From Erysipelotrichaceae bacterium (GTDB lineage Bacteria > Bacillota_I > Bacilli_A > Erysipelotrichales > Erysipelotrichaceae), in assembly GCA_900770275.1 (NCBI GenBank), contig CAAGJS010000317.1, positions 1-31,119 on the forward strand: a DNA stretch of 31,119 nucleotides, read 5' to 3'. A program made the translations under genes and the position numbers. This document shows, one piece after another, positions 24,217 to 31,119 of the stretch. The notes beneath the pieces were generated by a model. It was not told where the DNA came from. It saw only the letters and a list, made by a program, of their open reading frames with translations, and made no database searches. The stretch's first letter is position 1, and each line of letters begins with the position of its first letter.

Positions 24217-24885
24217 ATGGATCAGGTGAATCAGGAATTCTTTGATGCAGCAGCACGCGGTGATTTTGCAAAGGTGTGCGCCATGGTATCCAAGGGCGCA
24301 AACGTCAATGTCACCAACGGTGACGGGCGTACGGCTCTGATGCGCAGTGCCAAGCGCGGCTACACGGACATTGTCCGCTATCTGCTCGATAATGGTGCAG
24401 ATGCACGGGCACGTGACAAGAACAATAAGACAGCGTTGATGGGCGCCGCCAAGAAGGGACATCTCGATATCGTTAAGATGCTGGTACATGCGGGCTCGAA
24501 CATCAATGCGCATGATAATAAGGGACGCACCTCACTGATGCGTGCAGCTCTGCTTGGTGAGACGGACGTTGTGAAGTATCTCATTGAAAAGGGTGCGGAT
24601 GTCAATGCACGTGATGAAGAGGGGCGTACGGCATTGATGGAAGCTGTCAATGCATACAAGATGGATGCGATTGAGGCTCTGCTGGATGCGGGCGCTGACG
24701 TGAACGCGGAAGATCAGCGTGGATGCACGGCTCTGATGCGGGCGGCATACATCGGCTATCCGGAACTGGTGAAGTATCTGCTTTCCAAGGGCGCCGACAA
24801 GAACCATGCGGACTATGAAGGAAATCTTCCGATTCACTATGTCCGTAAGGAATGCTTTGAGGATTTAAAGGGAATTCTTGCATGA
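24217..24885 (+). CDS. Ankyrin-repeat protein
   Basis: This 222-aa protein is almost entirely ankyrin repeats, about six of 33 residues. The typical pattern is GRTALMRSAKRGYTDIVRYL followed by LDNGADARARD, and it recurs as NNKTALMGAAKKGHLDIVKML and GRTSLMRAALLGETDVVKYL. The last repeat is degenerate (GNLPIHYVRKE). There is no signal peptide or catalytic domain, so it is a cytoplasmic binding protein with unknown partner. The start ATG follows GGAGGTAATCAGAT. The EF-G-like gene begins about 65 nt downstream in the same direction, so the two are likely co-transcribed from 24020. Confidence 0.93.
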   Translation: MDQVNQEFFDAAARGDFAKVCAMVSKGANVNVTNGDGRTALMRSAKRGYTDIVRYLLDNGADARARDKNNKTALMGAAKKGHLDIVKMLVHAGSNINAHDNKGRTSLMRAALLGETDVVKYLIEKGADVNARDEEGRTALMEAVNAYKMDAIEALLDAGADVNAEDQRGCTALMRAAYIGYPELVKYLLSKGADKNHADYEGNLPIHYVRKECFEDLKGILA

Positions 24886-24950
24886 TTTCAGCCGCATCAT
24901 TGTAAAAAAGAGAAAGGAATGTGTCTTTTCAGCAGGCACAAATACAAATA

Positions 24951-27032
24951 ATGAAAGACTATCTTGCGAATGAAGTACGGAACGTGACCGTATTGGGCAA
25001 CAACGGGGCAGGAAAAACGAGTGTCATTGAAGCCTGCCTGTATCATGCCGGTCAGCTGGATCGTTTTGGAAAAGCGGGCGATGGCACGACGGCATTGAAT
25101 TTTGATCCGGAGGAAGGCAAGCGCGGCATGAGCTGCTATACGCACCTGGCACCGGTCGAGTGGAAAAATCATAAAGTTAACTTCATCGATACACCTGGTT
25201 ATGTTGACTACGAAGGTGAAGAGACGACGGGTCTGACGGTCGGTGATAATGCGCTGATTGTTGTTTCGGCAAAGGATGGTGTCGAAGCCGGAACGGAACG
25301 GGCATGGAAGACCGCAGTTGTGCAGCGGAAGATGCCGACGATCTTCTTCATCAATAAGCTGGATGATGAGAATGCGGATTTCTCGAAGACGGTCGATGAG
25401 CTGCGCGAAAAGTTCGGCAAGTCGGTATTCCTCTTTGAGCTTCCGATCATTGATGGCCGTAAGGTCGTTGGTTCGGTAAACATTCTGCGTAAGCGGGCAT
25501 GGTACTACGATAAGCCGGGTGAGCCGCAGCCGGTTCCGGAAGTAATTCAGCCGAAGGTGGATGAATATTACAGCGAGCTGGCGGAAGCGATCGCGATGAC
25601 GGACGATGATCTGATGGAGAAGTTCTTCTCCGGTGAAGAGTTCGATGAACATGAGATCGCCAAAGGTCTGCGTCTTGGTGTGCGCTCTGGCGAGATTCGT
25701 CCGGTGTACTGCGGCAGTGCTGCGCTGCAGACGGGCATTGAGCGTCTGTTGGATCTGATTACGGAATACTTCCCGTCCTATGCGGAGAAGGGCCATGTGG
25801 ATGCGTTGAATGCCAAGGGTCAGGTCATCCAGATGGAGACCAACGAGGAAGAGTCGCTTTCGGCATTTGTCTTCAAGACGATCATTGATCCGTATGTCGG
25901 TAAGATCTCCTATCTCAAGGTGATGAGCGGCGTTCTGAACTCGGATTCGCAGGTTTACAATGCGCAGAAGCAGGTGAACGAAAAGGTCGGTCAGGTATAT
26001 GTCATCAATGGCAAGTATCAGATCGGTGTTGGCAAGCTGTTTACGGGTGATATCGGTGCCGTTGTCAAGCTGGCGGTGACGCAGACGAATGATACGCTGT
26101 GCACTCTGAGCAAGGTTGTGCATTATCCGGATATTCAGTTCCCGCGCCCGATGCTTGGCTATGCCATCTGGCCGAAAACAAAGGCAGATGAAGATAAGAT
26201 GTCGGTCGGTATTCGCAACATGATGGAGGAGGATCGTACGATCCGCTTCGAGCGCAATGCGGAGACCGGGGAACAGGTTCTCTATGGCCTGGGTGATCAG
26301 CACATTGATCTGATTCTTTCCAAGCTGAAGAGTAAATACAAGGTGGAAGTCAACACCACGGTTCCGACCGTTCAGTATCGTGAGACGATCAAGGGCAAGG
26401 CCGAAGCACAGGGCCGTTACAAGAAACAGAACGGCGGTGCTGGTCAGTATGGTGATGTCTGGGTTCGCTTTGAGCCGTGTGACAGTGAGGATATGGTGTT
26501 CGCTGAAGAAGTATTCGGCGGCGCGGTTCCGAAGCAGTTCTTCCCGCCGACGGAGCAGGGTCTGCGTGACTGTATGAAACATGGTCCGCTGGCCAGCTTC
26601 AAGGTCGTTGGTGTCAAGGCGACGCTGTATGATGGCTCGTATCATCCGGTAGACTCGAAGGAAGTTGCCTTCAAGGAAGCAGCGCGTCTTGCCTACAATG
26701 CGGCGATGCCGAAGGCAAATCCGGTTCTGCTGGAACCGATTGGCAAGGCTGTCATCACCGTTCCGGAAGAATACACGGGAACGATCATGGGCGATCTGAC
26801 GAAGCGCCGCGGCATGATTCTGGATATGTCGACGAACGACTATGGGGATCAGGTGATTACCGCAGAAGTTCCGATGGCAGAGATGTTAACGTATGCGATC
26901 GATCTTCGCGCAATGAGCCAGGGCCGCGGAAGCTATGTCATGGACTTTGACCGCTACCAGCAGGCACCGAAGGATGTTGAAGCCAAGGTCGTAGCACAGG
27001 CGAAGGCAAAGAAGGAAGCCGAAGAGAAGTAA
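24951..27032 (+). CDS. EF-G-like translational GTPase (FusA2-type paralogue)
   Basis: I chose ATG 24951 (MKDYLANEVRNV), which aligns with family N-termini. A GTG at 24921 has a closely spaced AAAGGA and is an alternative. At 693 aa it has EF-G length. The GTPase domain has P-loop GNNGAGKTS instead of the classical AHIDAGKTT. The switch I motif RGITI is absent (KRGMSCYTH). Switch II reads DTPGYVDY, so the usual catalytic His after PG is Tyr. The G4 motif is NKLD. Domains II-V follow with QTGIERLLDLITEYFPS, GLGDQHIDLILSKLK and the domain IV segment QNGGAGQYGDVWVRFEP. Paralogues like this are distinct from the main EF-G; their roles (for example translation under stress) are not settled. Confidence 0.9.
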   Translation: MKDYLANEVRNVTVLGNNGAGKTSVIEACLYHAGQLDRFGKAGDGTTALNFDPEEGKRGMSCYTHLAPVEWKNHKVNFIDTPGYVDYEGEETTGLTVGDNALIVVSAKDGVEAGTERAWKTAVVQRKMPTIFFINKLDDENADFSKTVDELREKFGKSVFLFELPIIDGRKVVGSVNILRKRAWYYDKPGEPQPVPEVIQPKVDEYYSELAEAIAMTDDDLMEKFFSGEEFDEHEIAKGLRLGVRSGEIRPVYCGSAALQTGIERLLDLITEYFPSYAEKGHVDALNAKGQVIQMETNEEESLSAFVFKTIIDPYVGKISYLKVMSGVLNSDSQVYNAQKQVNEKVGQVYVINGKYQIGVGKLFTGDIGAVVKLAVTQTNDTLCTLSKVVHYPDIQFPRPMLGYAIWPKTKADEDKMSVGIRNMMEEDRTIRFERNAETGEQVLYGLGDQHIDLILSKLKSKYKVEVNTTVPTVQYRETIKGKAEAQGRYKKQNGGAGQYGDVWVRFEPCDSEDMVFAEEVFGGAVPKQFFPPTEQGLRDCMKHGPLASFKVVGVKATLYDGSYHPVDSKEVAFKEAARLAYNAAMPKANPVLLEPIGKAVITVPEEYTGTIMGDLTKRRGMILDMSTNDYGDQVITAEVPMAEMLTYAIDLRAMSQGRGSYVMDFDRYQQAPKDVEAKVVAQAKAKKEAEEK

Positions 27033-27072
27033 CCGCAAACCAGTAAGGAATACGACAAAGTTCCAAGAAAAG

Positions 27073-27119
27073 AGCCGGAGCGATTCGTACGGATGGGTAC
27101 GAAAGCTCCGGCTTTATTG
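27073..27119. terminator. Bidirectional terminator between the EF-G-like and YjbR-EVE genes
   Basis: AGCCGGAGC (27073-27081) pairs with GCTCCGGCT (27105-27113), and inside it TTCGTAC (27084-27090) pairs with GTACGAA (27097-27103). T-rich sequence follows on the plus strand (TTTATT), and TCTTTTCTTGG follows on the minus strand. It serves both converging genes and abuts the stop codon of the minus-strand gene. Confidence 0.85.
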
Positions 27120-28178
27120 ATCGGAAACTTTTGCCGTTTCCCGGATATATGTTTCAAGGTTTTCAGGCATGGAACGAATGCCCCGTACCGAGGTTACGTC
27201 GAACTGCCGAAGAACGGAACGTGGAAAGAGATTGGAAGGGAACCGATTCTCAATAGTCATTGTCATTTCTTCAGATCCATCCGGCATTTCAGAGTGCGCA
27301 TTCTCTACACAGCATCGATAAGTGATCGCACCGACCGGCATCCCCACGTAGATATATATGAAATCTCCGTTCTGCACGGAAGGAAAACAATGCCACCTGA
27401 CATGAATCCGGTCTTTCCAGTGCTCATCAAGGTTGTACATTGTCGGATTGGAAGGAATGATCCAGGAAAGGGGCTGATTGGAGGGCCGTACTTTGCCATG
27501 CCGGGATGTCAAAGTACGAGACAGGGCGGCGAGATCGAGGATCACGCCGTCGGCGAGCGTATCATCGAGTATGATGGAGATCCAGTGCTTCTTGTTCATG
27601 TGATAGCAGGGGTAGAAGCCGTTGGTTTTAAGGAGATTTGGGATGTCTTCTTCTTTGACTTTGAGGTTGAGGATGTCGACCATCTCTTTTTCCTGTTCGT
27701 TCTTCGTTTTCCTGTTCATCCTGTTTTTATCAGTGTGCAGGAAGACGGCATACCACTTCTGATTTGTGGGATTGCGGAAGACAAGGCCCTCATCTTTTTC
27801 GAAGGGGCAGGTGAGCCTGTCGCCATAGGTTTCCTGAATCTTATTGACAATCCGGTTGGCCTGATCGCTTGCGAAGGGAACTTTCTCGAAACATGCGTCA
27901 CGGATCGAATAGAGAAGGGAAAGATAGGCTTCCTTTACGGAGGCGGTAAAGTTCCCTGCCTGTCCCAGACGCAGCGGCAGATATTCATCACCCGTTTCGG
28001 GGTCGATTACGTGGCCGGTTACTTTTCTGTTTTGTTCAATGGTAATTGTCGCAAGGAACTGACCATCCAGCAGCCTGGCCGTATAGGCAGGAATTCCTTC
28101 CTGCATGCGGAAGCCGAAGGCCTCAGCCTTCTGAATGTTGGGCTGGTATTTCTGGAAAACTTCTTCTTCAATCGTCAT
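27114..28178 (-). CDS. MmcQ/YjbR-type protein with C-terminal EVE-like domain
   Basis: From ATG 28178 the product is 354 aa. The first third (TIEEEVFQKYQPNIQKAEAFG through LTCPFEKDEGLVFRNP) and the segment HMNKKHWISIILDDTLADGV resemble the MmcQ/YjbR fold, which is CyaY-like and often annotated DNA-binding. The C-terminal part has LSWIIPSNPTMYNLDEHW, then GDFIYIYVGMPVGAITYRCCV, close to an EVE/PUA-like pattern, a fold that reads modified bases in other proteins. The function of the fusion is unknown. ATG 28187 is three codons upstream, but the predicted promoter -10 (28190-28195) leaves it at or before the start of transcription, so I prefer 28178. The promoter overlaps that of the divergent acetyltransferase. 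Confidence 0.75.
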   Translation of the reverse strand: MTIEEEVFQKYQPNIQKAEAFGFRMQEGIPAYTARLLDGQFLATITIEQNRKVTGHVIDPETGDEYLPLRLGQAGNFTASVKEAYLSLLYSIRDACFEKVPFASDQANRIVNKIQETYGDRLTCPFEKDEGLVFRNPTNQKWYAVFLHTDKNRMNRKTKNEQEKEMVDILNLKVKEEDIPNLLKTNGFYPCYHMNKKHWISIILDDTLADGVILDLAALSRTLTSRHGKVRPSNQPLSWIIPSNPTMYNLDEHWKDRIHVRWHCFPSVQNGDFIYIYVGMPVGAITYRCCVENAHSEMPDGSEEMTMTIENRFPSNLFPRSVLRQFDVTSVRGIRSMPENLETYIRETAKVSDQ

Positions 28179-28187
28179 AGGGTTCAT

Positions 28188-28217
28188 TTATCATAGCAGA
28201 GCGGAAACGCTTATAAT
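28188..28217. promoter_or_regulatory. Overlapping divergent promoters
   Basis: Plus strand: TTATCA (28188-28193), 18-nt spacer, TATAAT (28212-28217), for the acetyltransferase. Minus strand: extended -10 TGCTATGAT (28190-28198), for the YjbR-EVE gene. The minus -10 and the plus -35 share bases, so polymerase should occupy only one at a time. Confidence 0.6.
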
Positions 28218-28237
28218 GATGATGGAAAGCAGGCTTT

Positions 28238-28729
28238 ATGGCATTTACTCTTCCTTTTTCAAGAGTTCATAAATACAGCGGCGATGCGGTTGACCTGGTC
28301 ATGGAACAGGCTCTTCCTTTTTTTGGCAACAGTGAAGATGTTCGCTCGCTGAACTTCGATATCTATCTGCATGATACGGTGATCCGGGCGGGGCTTTGTG
28401 ATCTGCGCCTTGGCATGAATGAGGAACTGTACTATGCAGGAAACATCGGCTATCGCATCTTTCCGGGGGAGCGTGGGCATGGCTATGCCTATGAGGCGTG
28501 CCGGATTCTGTTTGACATTGCCCGCTCGCGGGGGATGACGGAACTGATCATTACCTGTTCGCCTGACAATATTGCCTCAAAGCGGACGCTGGAGAAGCTT
28601 GGGGGAACCCTGCTGGAAACGGCGAATGTCCCGCAGGACCACTGGCTGTATCAGCGCGGGGAGAAGGTGAAGAACATCTATCGCTACGATCTTCTGGCGC
28701 CGGATTCTCCTTCCGCGGAGAAAAACTGA
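28238..28729 (+). CDS. GNAT-family N-acetyltransferase (RimJ/RimL-like)
   Basis: This 163-aa protein has the GNAT acetyl-CoA fold: a beta segment NEELYYAGNIGYRIFPGERG, the pyrophosphate-loop region RGHGYAYEACRILFDIARSRG, and MTELIITCSPDNIASKRTLEKLGG, typical of RimJ/RimL relatives. It transfers an acetyl group from acetyl-CoA to an amine; the substrate (protein N-terminus, amino acid or drug) cannot be told. The start ATG 28238 has a GGAAAGCAGG stretch about 5 nt upstream. It is monocistronic, or followed by cls through a 78-nt gap with its own -10. Confidence 0.88.
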   Translation: MAFTLPFSRVHKYSGDAVDLVMEQALPFFGNSEDVRSLNFDIYLHDTVIRAGLCDLRLGMNEELYYAGNIGYRIFPGERGHGYAYEACRILFDIARSRGMTELIITCSPDNIASKRTLEKLGGTLLETANVPQDHWLYQRGEKVKNIYRYDLLAPDSPSAEKN

Positions 28730-28795
28730 AATTGACAGAATTGAAAATTCGTCGAAATGGAATTGCCAGCTGTCTGCAGGCATTTTCAGAAAGCC

Positions 28796-28801
28796 TATAA
28801 T
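28796..28801 (+). promoter_or_regulatory. Candidate -10 hexamer TATAAT for cls (leaderless)
   Basis: A perfect TATAAT ends 6 nt before ATG 28808. The -35 position at 17 nt is TCTGCA (28773-28778), a weak match. Transcription would begin at or next to the start codon. Confidence 0.45.
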
Positions 28802-28807
28802 GAAGAT

Positions 28808-30337
28808 ATGCTGCGGAAGGTACTTAAAATCCTGACGAGCCGGCTGGTACTGGTCGTTGCGCTGATTGCGATCCAGGTCGCTTTTATTGTGTCCTGGTTT
28901 TACAGTAGGATTTCCCAGACTCTGATGCCCTTCATCAACGCTGCCGCAATTGCTCTGATGGTTTATATCATCAATTCCACGGAAGATCCTGCCTATAAGC
29001 TTGGCTGGTGCATCGTCATTCTGGCGTTCCCGGTGTTCGGCATTGTGATGTATGTGCTGTGCTTTGGCCGCAAGATGCCGGCGAAGCTTGCCCATGGAAC
29101 AACCGATGCTAATAGCCGAATGGCCAATCTTCTCAGCCAGGATCCAGCGGTGATGGAGAAGCTGGCAAAAGAGAATCCGGATGGAGTTTCCATGTTCCGC
29201 AACGGCCTGAGGACGTCGCGCTTTCCGGTATATCAGAATACGCAGGCGCAGTACTTCGGGTCCGGGGAAGAATGGTTCCCGGTGTTTCTGGAGAAGCTGA
29301 AGGGCGCGAAGCGTTTTATTTTTCTTGAATACTTCATCATCAATCCCGGTACGATGTGGGATGAAGTTCTTGGCGTACTGAAACAGAAGGTTGCTGAGGG
29401 CGTGCAGGTGAAGCTGATCTATGATGATCTGGGATGTCTGGATTCGGGCCGTAACTTTGCCAAGAAGATGAATGAACTTGGCATTGAGACGTACTGCTTC
29501 AATCGACTGCGGCCGGCACTTGCAATTCAGATGAACAACCGCGATCACCGTAAGATCTGTGTCATCGATAATACGATTGGTTTTACGGGCGGCGTCAACA
29601 TTTCGGATGAATATGCCAATCGGATCGTGCGCTTTGGCTACTGGCGTGATTCGGCGATCATGATCGAAGGAGAAGCTGTGTGGTCGCTCACCGTCATGTT
29701 CCTGGGAATGTATACGTATCTCAAGAAGGATGATGAGGGAATCGATTATTCGAGATATAAGCTGCCCTTTGTGATGCCAGACCATCCTTCGGGATATTTT
29801 CAGCCCTTTTCAGATACGCCGACGGATGCGGCCAATGCCGGTCTTTCGGTGCATATGAATCTCGTGCTTCAGGCGAGGAAATATGTTTATATTGATACGC
29901 CGTATCTGATCCTTGCGGAGCCGATGAAGAATGCGCTGTGTCTGGCGGGTGATAACGGGATCGATGTGCGGATTCTGACGCCGCATATTCCGGACAAGAA
30001 GATCGCCTTCACCATGACCCGCAGCAACTATCAGGTGCTTCTGGAACATGGGGTGAAGATCTATGAATATACCCCGGGCTTCAACCATACCAAGAACATC
30101 GTGTCCGATGATCTGCGCGGTACGGTCGGCACGGTCAATACGGATTATCGCAGCTATTATCTGCATTTTGAAAATGGTGTTCTCTTTGAAGACAGCGCGA
30201 CGGCCATTGCGCTGCGGGATGCCTTTCTGAAGGGACTGGAACAGGCGCAGGAGGTGACGCTGGAAGATACGAAGCACATCAACTTCTTTGTGCGGATTTT
30301 CTCGGCCGTTGCCAATCTGTTTGCGCCGCTATTCTGA
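28808..30337 (+). CDS. cls: Cardiolipin synthase (phospholipase D type)
   Basis: From ATG 28808 (MLRKVLKILTSRL) the product is 509 aa, normal for Cls. The open frame extends to 28757, but that extension has no family resemblance. Two N-terminal membrane helices (about 10-32 and 42-80) are followed by two PLD half-sites: MNNRDHRKICVIDN near residue 255 (HxK) and GFNHTKNIVSDD near 430 (HxK). Each carries the usual downstream Gly/Thr-rich strand (GFTGGVNISDEYANR and VGTVNTDYRS). The enzyme joins two phosphatidylglycerol molecules into cardiolipin at the membrane. No ribosome site precedes the ATG. Its stop overlaps the amidase start. Confidence 0.95.
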   Translation: MLRKVLKILTSRLVLVVALIAIQVAFIVSWFYSRISQTLMPFINAAAIALMVYIINSTEDPAYKLGWCIVILAFPVFGIVMYVLCFGRKMPAKLAHGTTDANSRMANLLSQDPAVMEKLAKENPDGVSMFRNGLRTSRFPVYQNTQAQYFGSGEEWFPVFLEKLKGAKRFIFLEYFIINPGTMWDEVLGVLKQKVAEGVQVKLIYDDLGCLDSGRNFAKKMNELGIETYCFNRLRPALAIQMNNRDHRKICVIDNTIGFTGGVNISDEYANRIVRFGYWRDSAIMIEGEAVWSLTVMFLGMYTYLKKDDEGIDYSRYKLPFVMPDHPSGYFQPFSDTPTDAANAGLSVHMNLVLQARKYVYIDTPYLILAEPMKNALCLAGDNGIDVRILTPHIPDKKIAFTMTRSNYQVLLEHGVKIYEYTPGFNHTKNIVSDDLRGTVGTVNTDYRSYYLHFENGVLFEDSATAIALRDAFLKGLEQAQEVTLEDTKHINFFVRIFSAVANLFAPLF

Positions 30338-31113
30338 TGATGAACAGGAAACCAAAAAAGAAAACGAAAGCCACAAAGGCTTCGAACATACAGAAAAAAG
30401 GAAAGCACAGGCACAGAAAGGGACCCGTCAGTCTGCTTACGGTGCTGCTGGCGATGATTGCGCTGGTGCTGGCACTTTTTATTATTGCCCTGGCGGGACA
30501 TGACTGGAATGTGCAGGAGGTGTTTACATTTCCAACACCGACGCCCACCCCTTCCCAGCCTGGCGTAACGGTGAACCGGGAGTTTGATGGAGCCGGGGGC
30601 ATTGCGGTGGTGCAGGACTATATTCCCTATGATTCCCCGCGCCGTCCGGGCGAGATCCGTGAGATCAAGTATGTGACGATCCATGAGACGGATAACCGGA
30701 ATGCGGACGCCAATGCCGCGCAGCATGCCTTGTTTCTGACATCAAACAATACAGACATTACGGCATGGCACTATACGGTGGATGATCATTCGATCTATCA
30801 CCATATTCCGGATAATGAGATTGCCTGGAATGCCGGAGATTCCAGAACGGAAGATGGCGGCAATATGAACGGCATCGGCATCGAGATGTGTGTTAACTAC
30901 GGCGGTAACTTCGAGCAGACGATGAAAAACACCGCCTGGCTGGCGGCGAAGCTGTTGGTGACCTATGATCTGACGCCGGATGATGTACGGCTTCATGCGG
31001 ACTTCATGGACAAGGAGTGTCCGCACCGGCTGATCAGTGAGGGCAGGGTGCCGGAGTTCTATCAGATGATCCGGGATTGCTATCACATCCTGAAGGAACA
31101 GTCGGGATCCTGA
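30337..31113 (+). CDS. Membrane-anchored N-acetylmuramoyl-L-alanine amidase
   Basis: This 258-aa protein has a very basic N-terminus (many Lys/Arg), a membrane helix at about 31-53, a Thr-Pro linker (FPTPTPTPSQPGV), then an amidase_2 domain. Zinc-ligand and fold motifs are KYVTIHETDN near residue 110, TAWHYTVDDHSIYHHIPDNE, GIGIEMCVNYGG, DVRLHADF and KECPHRL. It would cut the bond between muramic acid and the stem peptide, tethered outside the cell. It resembles CwlA-type amidases but lacks wall-binding repeats. The start (ATG 30337 or 30340) overlaps the cls stop in TGATGATG, with no ribosome site, so it is likely coupled to cls translation. The gene ends just inside the window. Confidence 0.92.
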   Translation: MMNRKPKKKTKATKASNIQKKGKHRHRKGPVSLLTVLLAMIALVLALFIIALAGHDWNVQEVFTFPTPTPTPSQPGVTVNREFDGAGGIAVVQDYIPYDSPRRPGEIREIKYVTIHETDNRNADANAAQHALFLTSNNTDITAWHYTVDDHSIYHHIPDNEIAWNAGDSRTEDGGNMNGIGIEMCVNYGGNFEQTMKNTAWLAAKLLVTYDLTPDDVRLHADFMDKECPHRLISEGRVPEFYQMIRDCYHILKEQSGS

Positions 31114-31119
31114 TCATTC

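Noticed and set aside
24919..24951. Ten-codon frame MCLFSRHKYK ending just before the EF-G-like ATG
   Set aside because: It has a close AAAGGA site and could couple translation, but it is too short to separate from chance; mentioned only because it competes with the GTG 24921 start.
24897..26645. 582-codon minus-strand open frame opposite the EF-G-like gene
   Set aside because: The frame is fully antisense to a clear EF-G-like gene and has unnatural composition (many Arg, Ile, His, Asn). It has no start signal.
27093..28196. 367-codon plus-strand open frame opposite the YjbR-EVE gene
   Set aside because: The minus-strand protein has recognisable domains and a promoter, while this frame begins inside a terminator hairpin and shows no family features.
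1..31119. CRISPR array, insertion sequence, integrase or prophage
   Set aside because: I found no regularly spaced repeats, transposase or integrase motifs, or terminal inverted repeats anywhere in the window.

Overview
The window is about 31 kb of chromosome, roughly 50% G+C, from a member of the Bacillota. Supporting signs are strong AGGAGG-type ribosome sites, a T-box leader on a tRNA synthetase gene, PyrR, and a Gram-positive-type pst operon with tandem PhoP-like boxes. The mix of protein types would suit an Erysipelotrichia- or Clostridia-like gut anaerobe, but the exact lineage is a guess. I saw no rRNA, CRISPR array, insertion sequence or prophage. No gene-free gap exceeds about 300 bases.

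Positions 1-1150: a terminator from a gene outside the window, a decayed alpha/beta-hydrolase pseudogene, and a small putative lipoprotein. Positions 1129-6890 (minus strand): gdhA, then the phosphate uptake operon pstS-pstC-pstA-pstB-phoU, preceded by two 11-bp-spaced TTTACA repeats that look like a Pho box. Positions 6835-8170: trpS with a complete T-box leader (promoter, UGG specifier, T-box sequence, terminator). Positions 8164-9605: trmO, a desulfoferrodoxin-type superoxide reductase, and tRNA-Lys(CUU).

Positions 9690-17407 (minus strand) hold a Wadjet anti-plasmid defence operon in the order jetD-jetA-jetB-jetC, with all start/stop codons overlapping and a strong terminator after jetC. 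Its gene order and short JetD suggest the type II branch. The plus-strand block from 17511 to 19688 is glyA, a rhodanese gene and pyrR. It is followed by a PhoP/PhoR-like two-component system (19814-22154) whose promoter region carries five TTTACA-like repeats in the same 11-bp phase as those at pstS. This ties the regulator pair to the pst operon 13 kb away.

Positions 22363-27113: a YgjP-like metalloprotease, an MscS channel, an ankyrin-repeat protein and an EF-G-like GTPase. The ankyrin/EF-G pair lies behind a promoter, a 25-codon reading frame and a terminator, an arrangement that resembles transcription attenuation. Positions 27114-31113: a YjbR-EVE-like fusion protein, divergent from a GNAT acetyltransferase, then a cardiolipin synthase and a membrane-anchored N-acetylmuramoyl-L-alanine amidase.

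The most unusual pattern crosses several loci. At least five genes (lipoprotein, jetD, trmO, YgjP-like, cls) lack a ribosome-binding site and have a TANAAT hexamer ending exactly 6-7 nt before the ATG, which predicts leaderless mRNAs. If real, this includes the first gene of the Wadjet operon.
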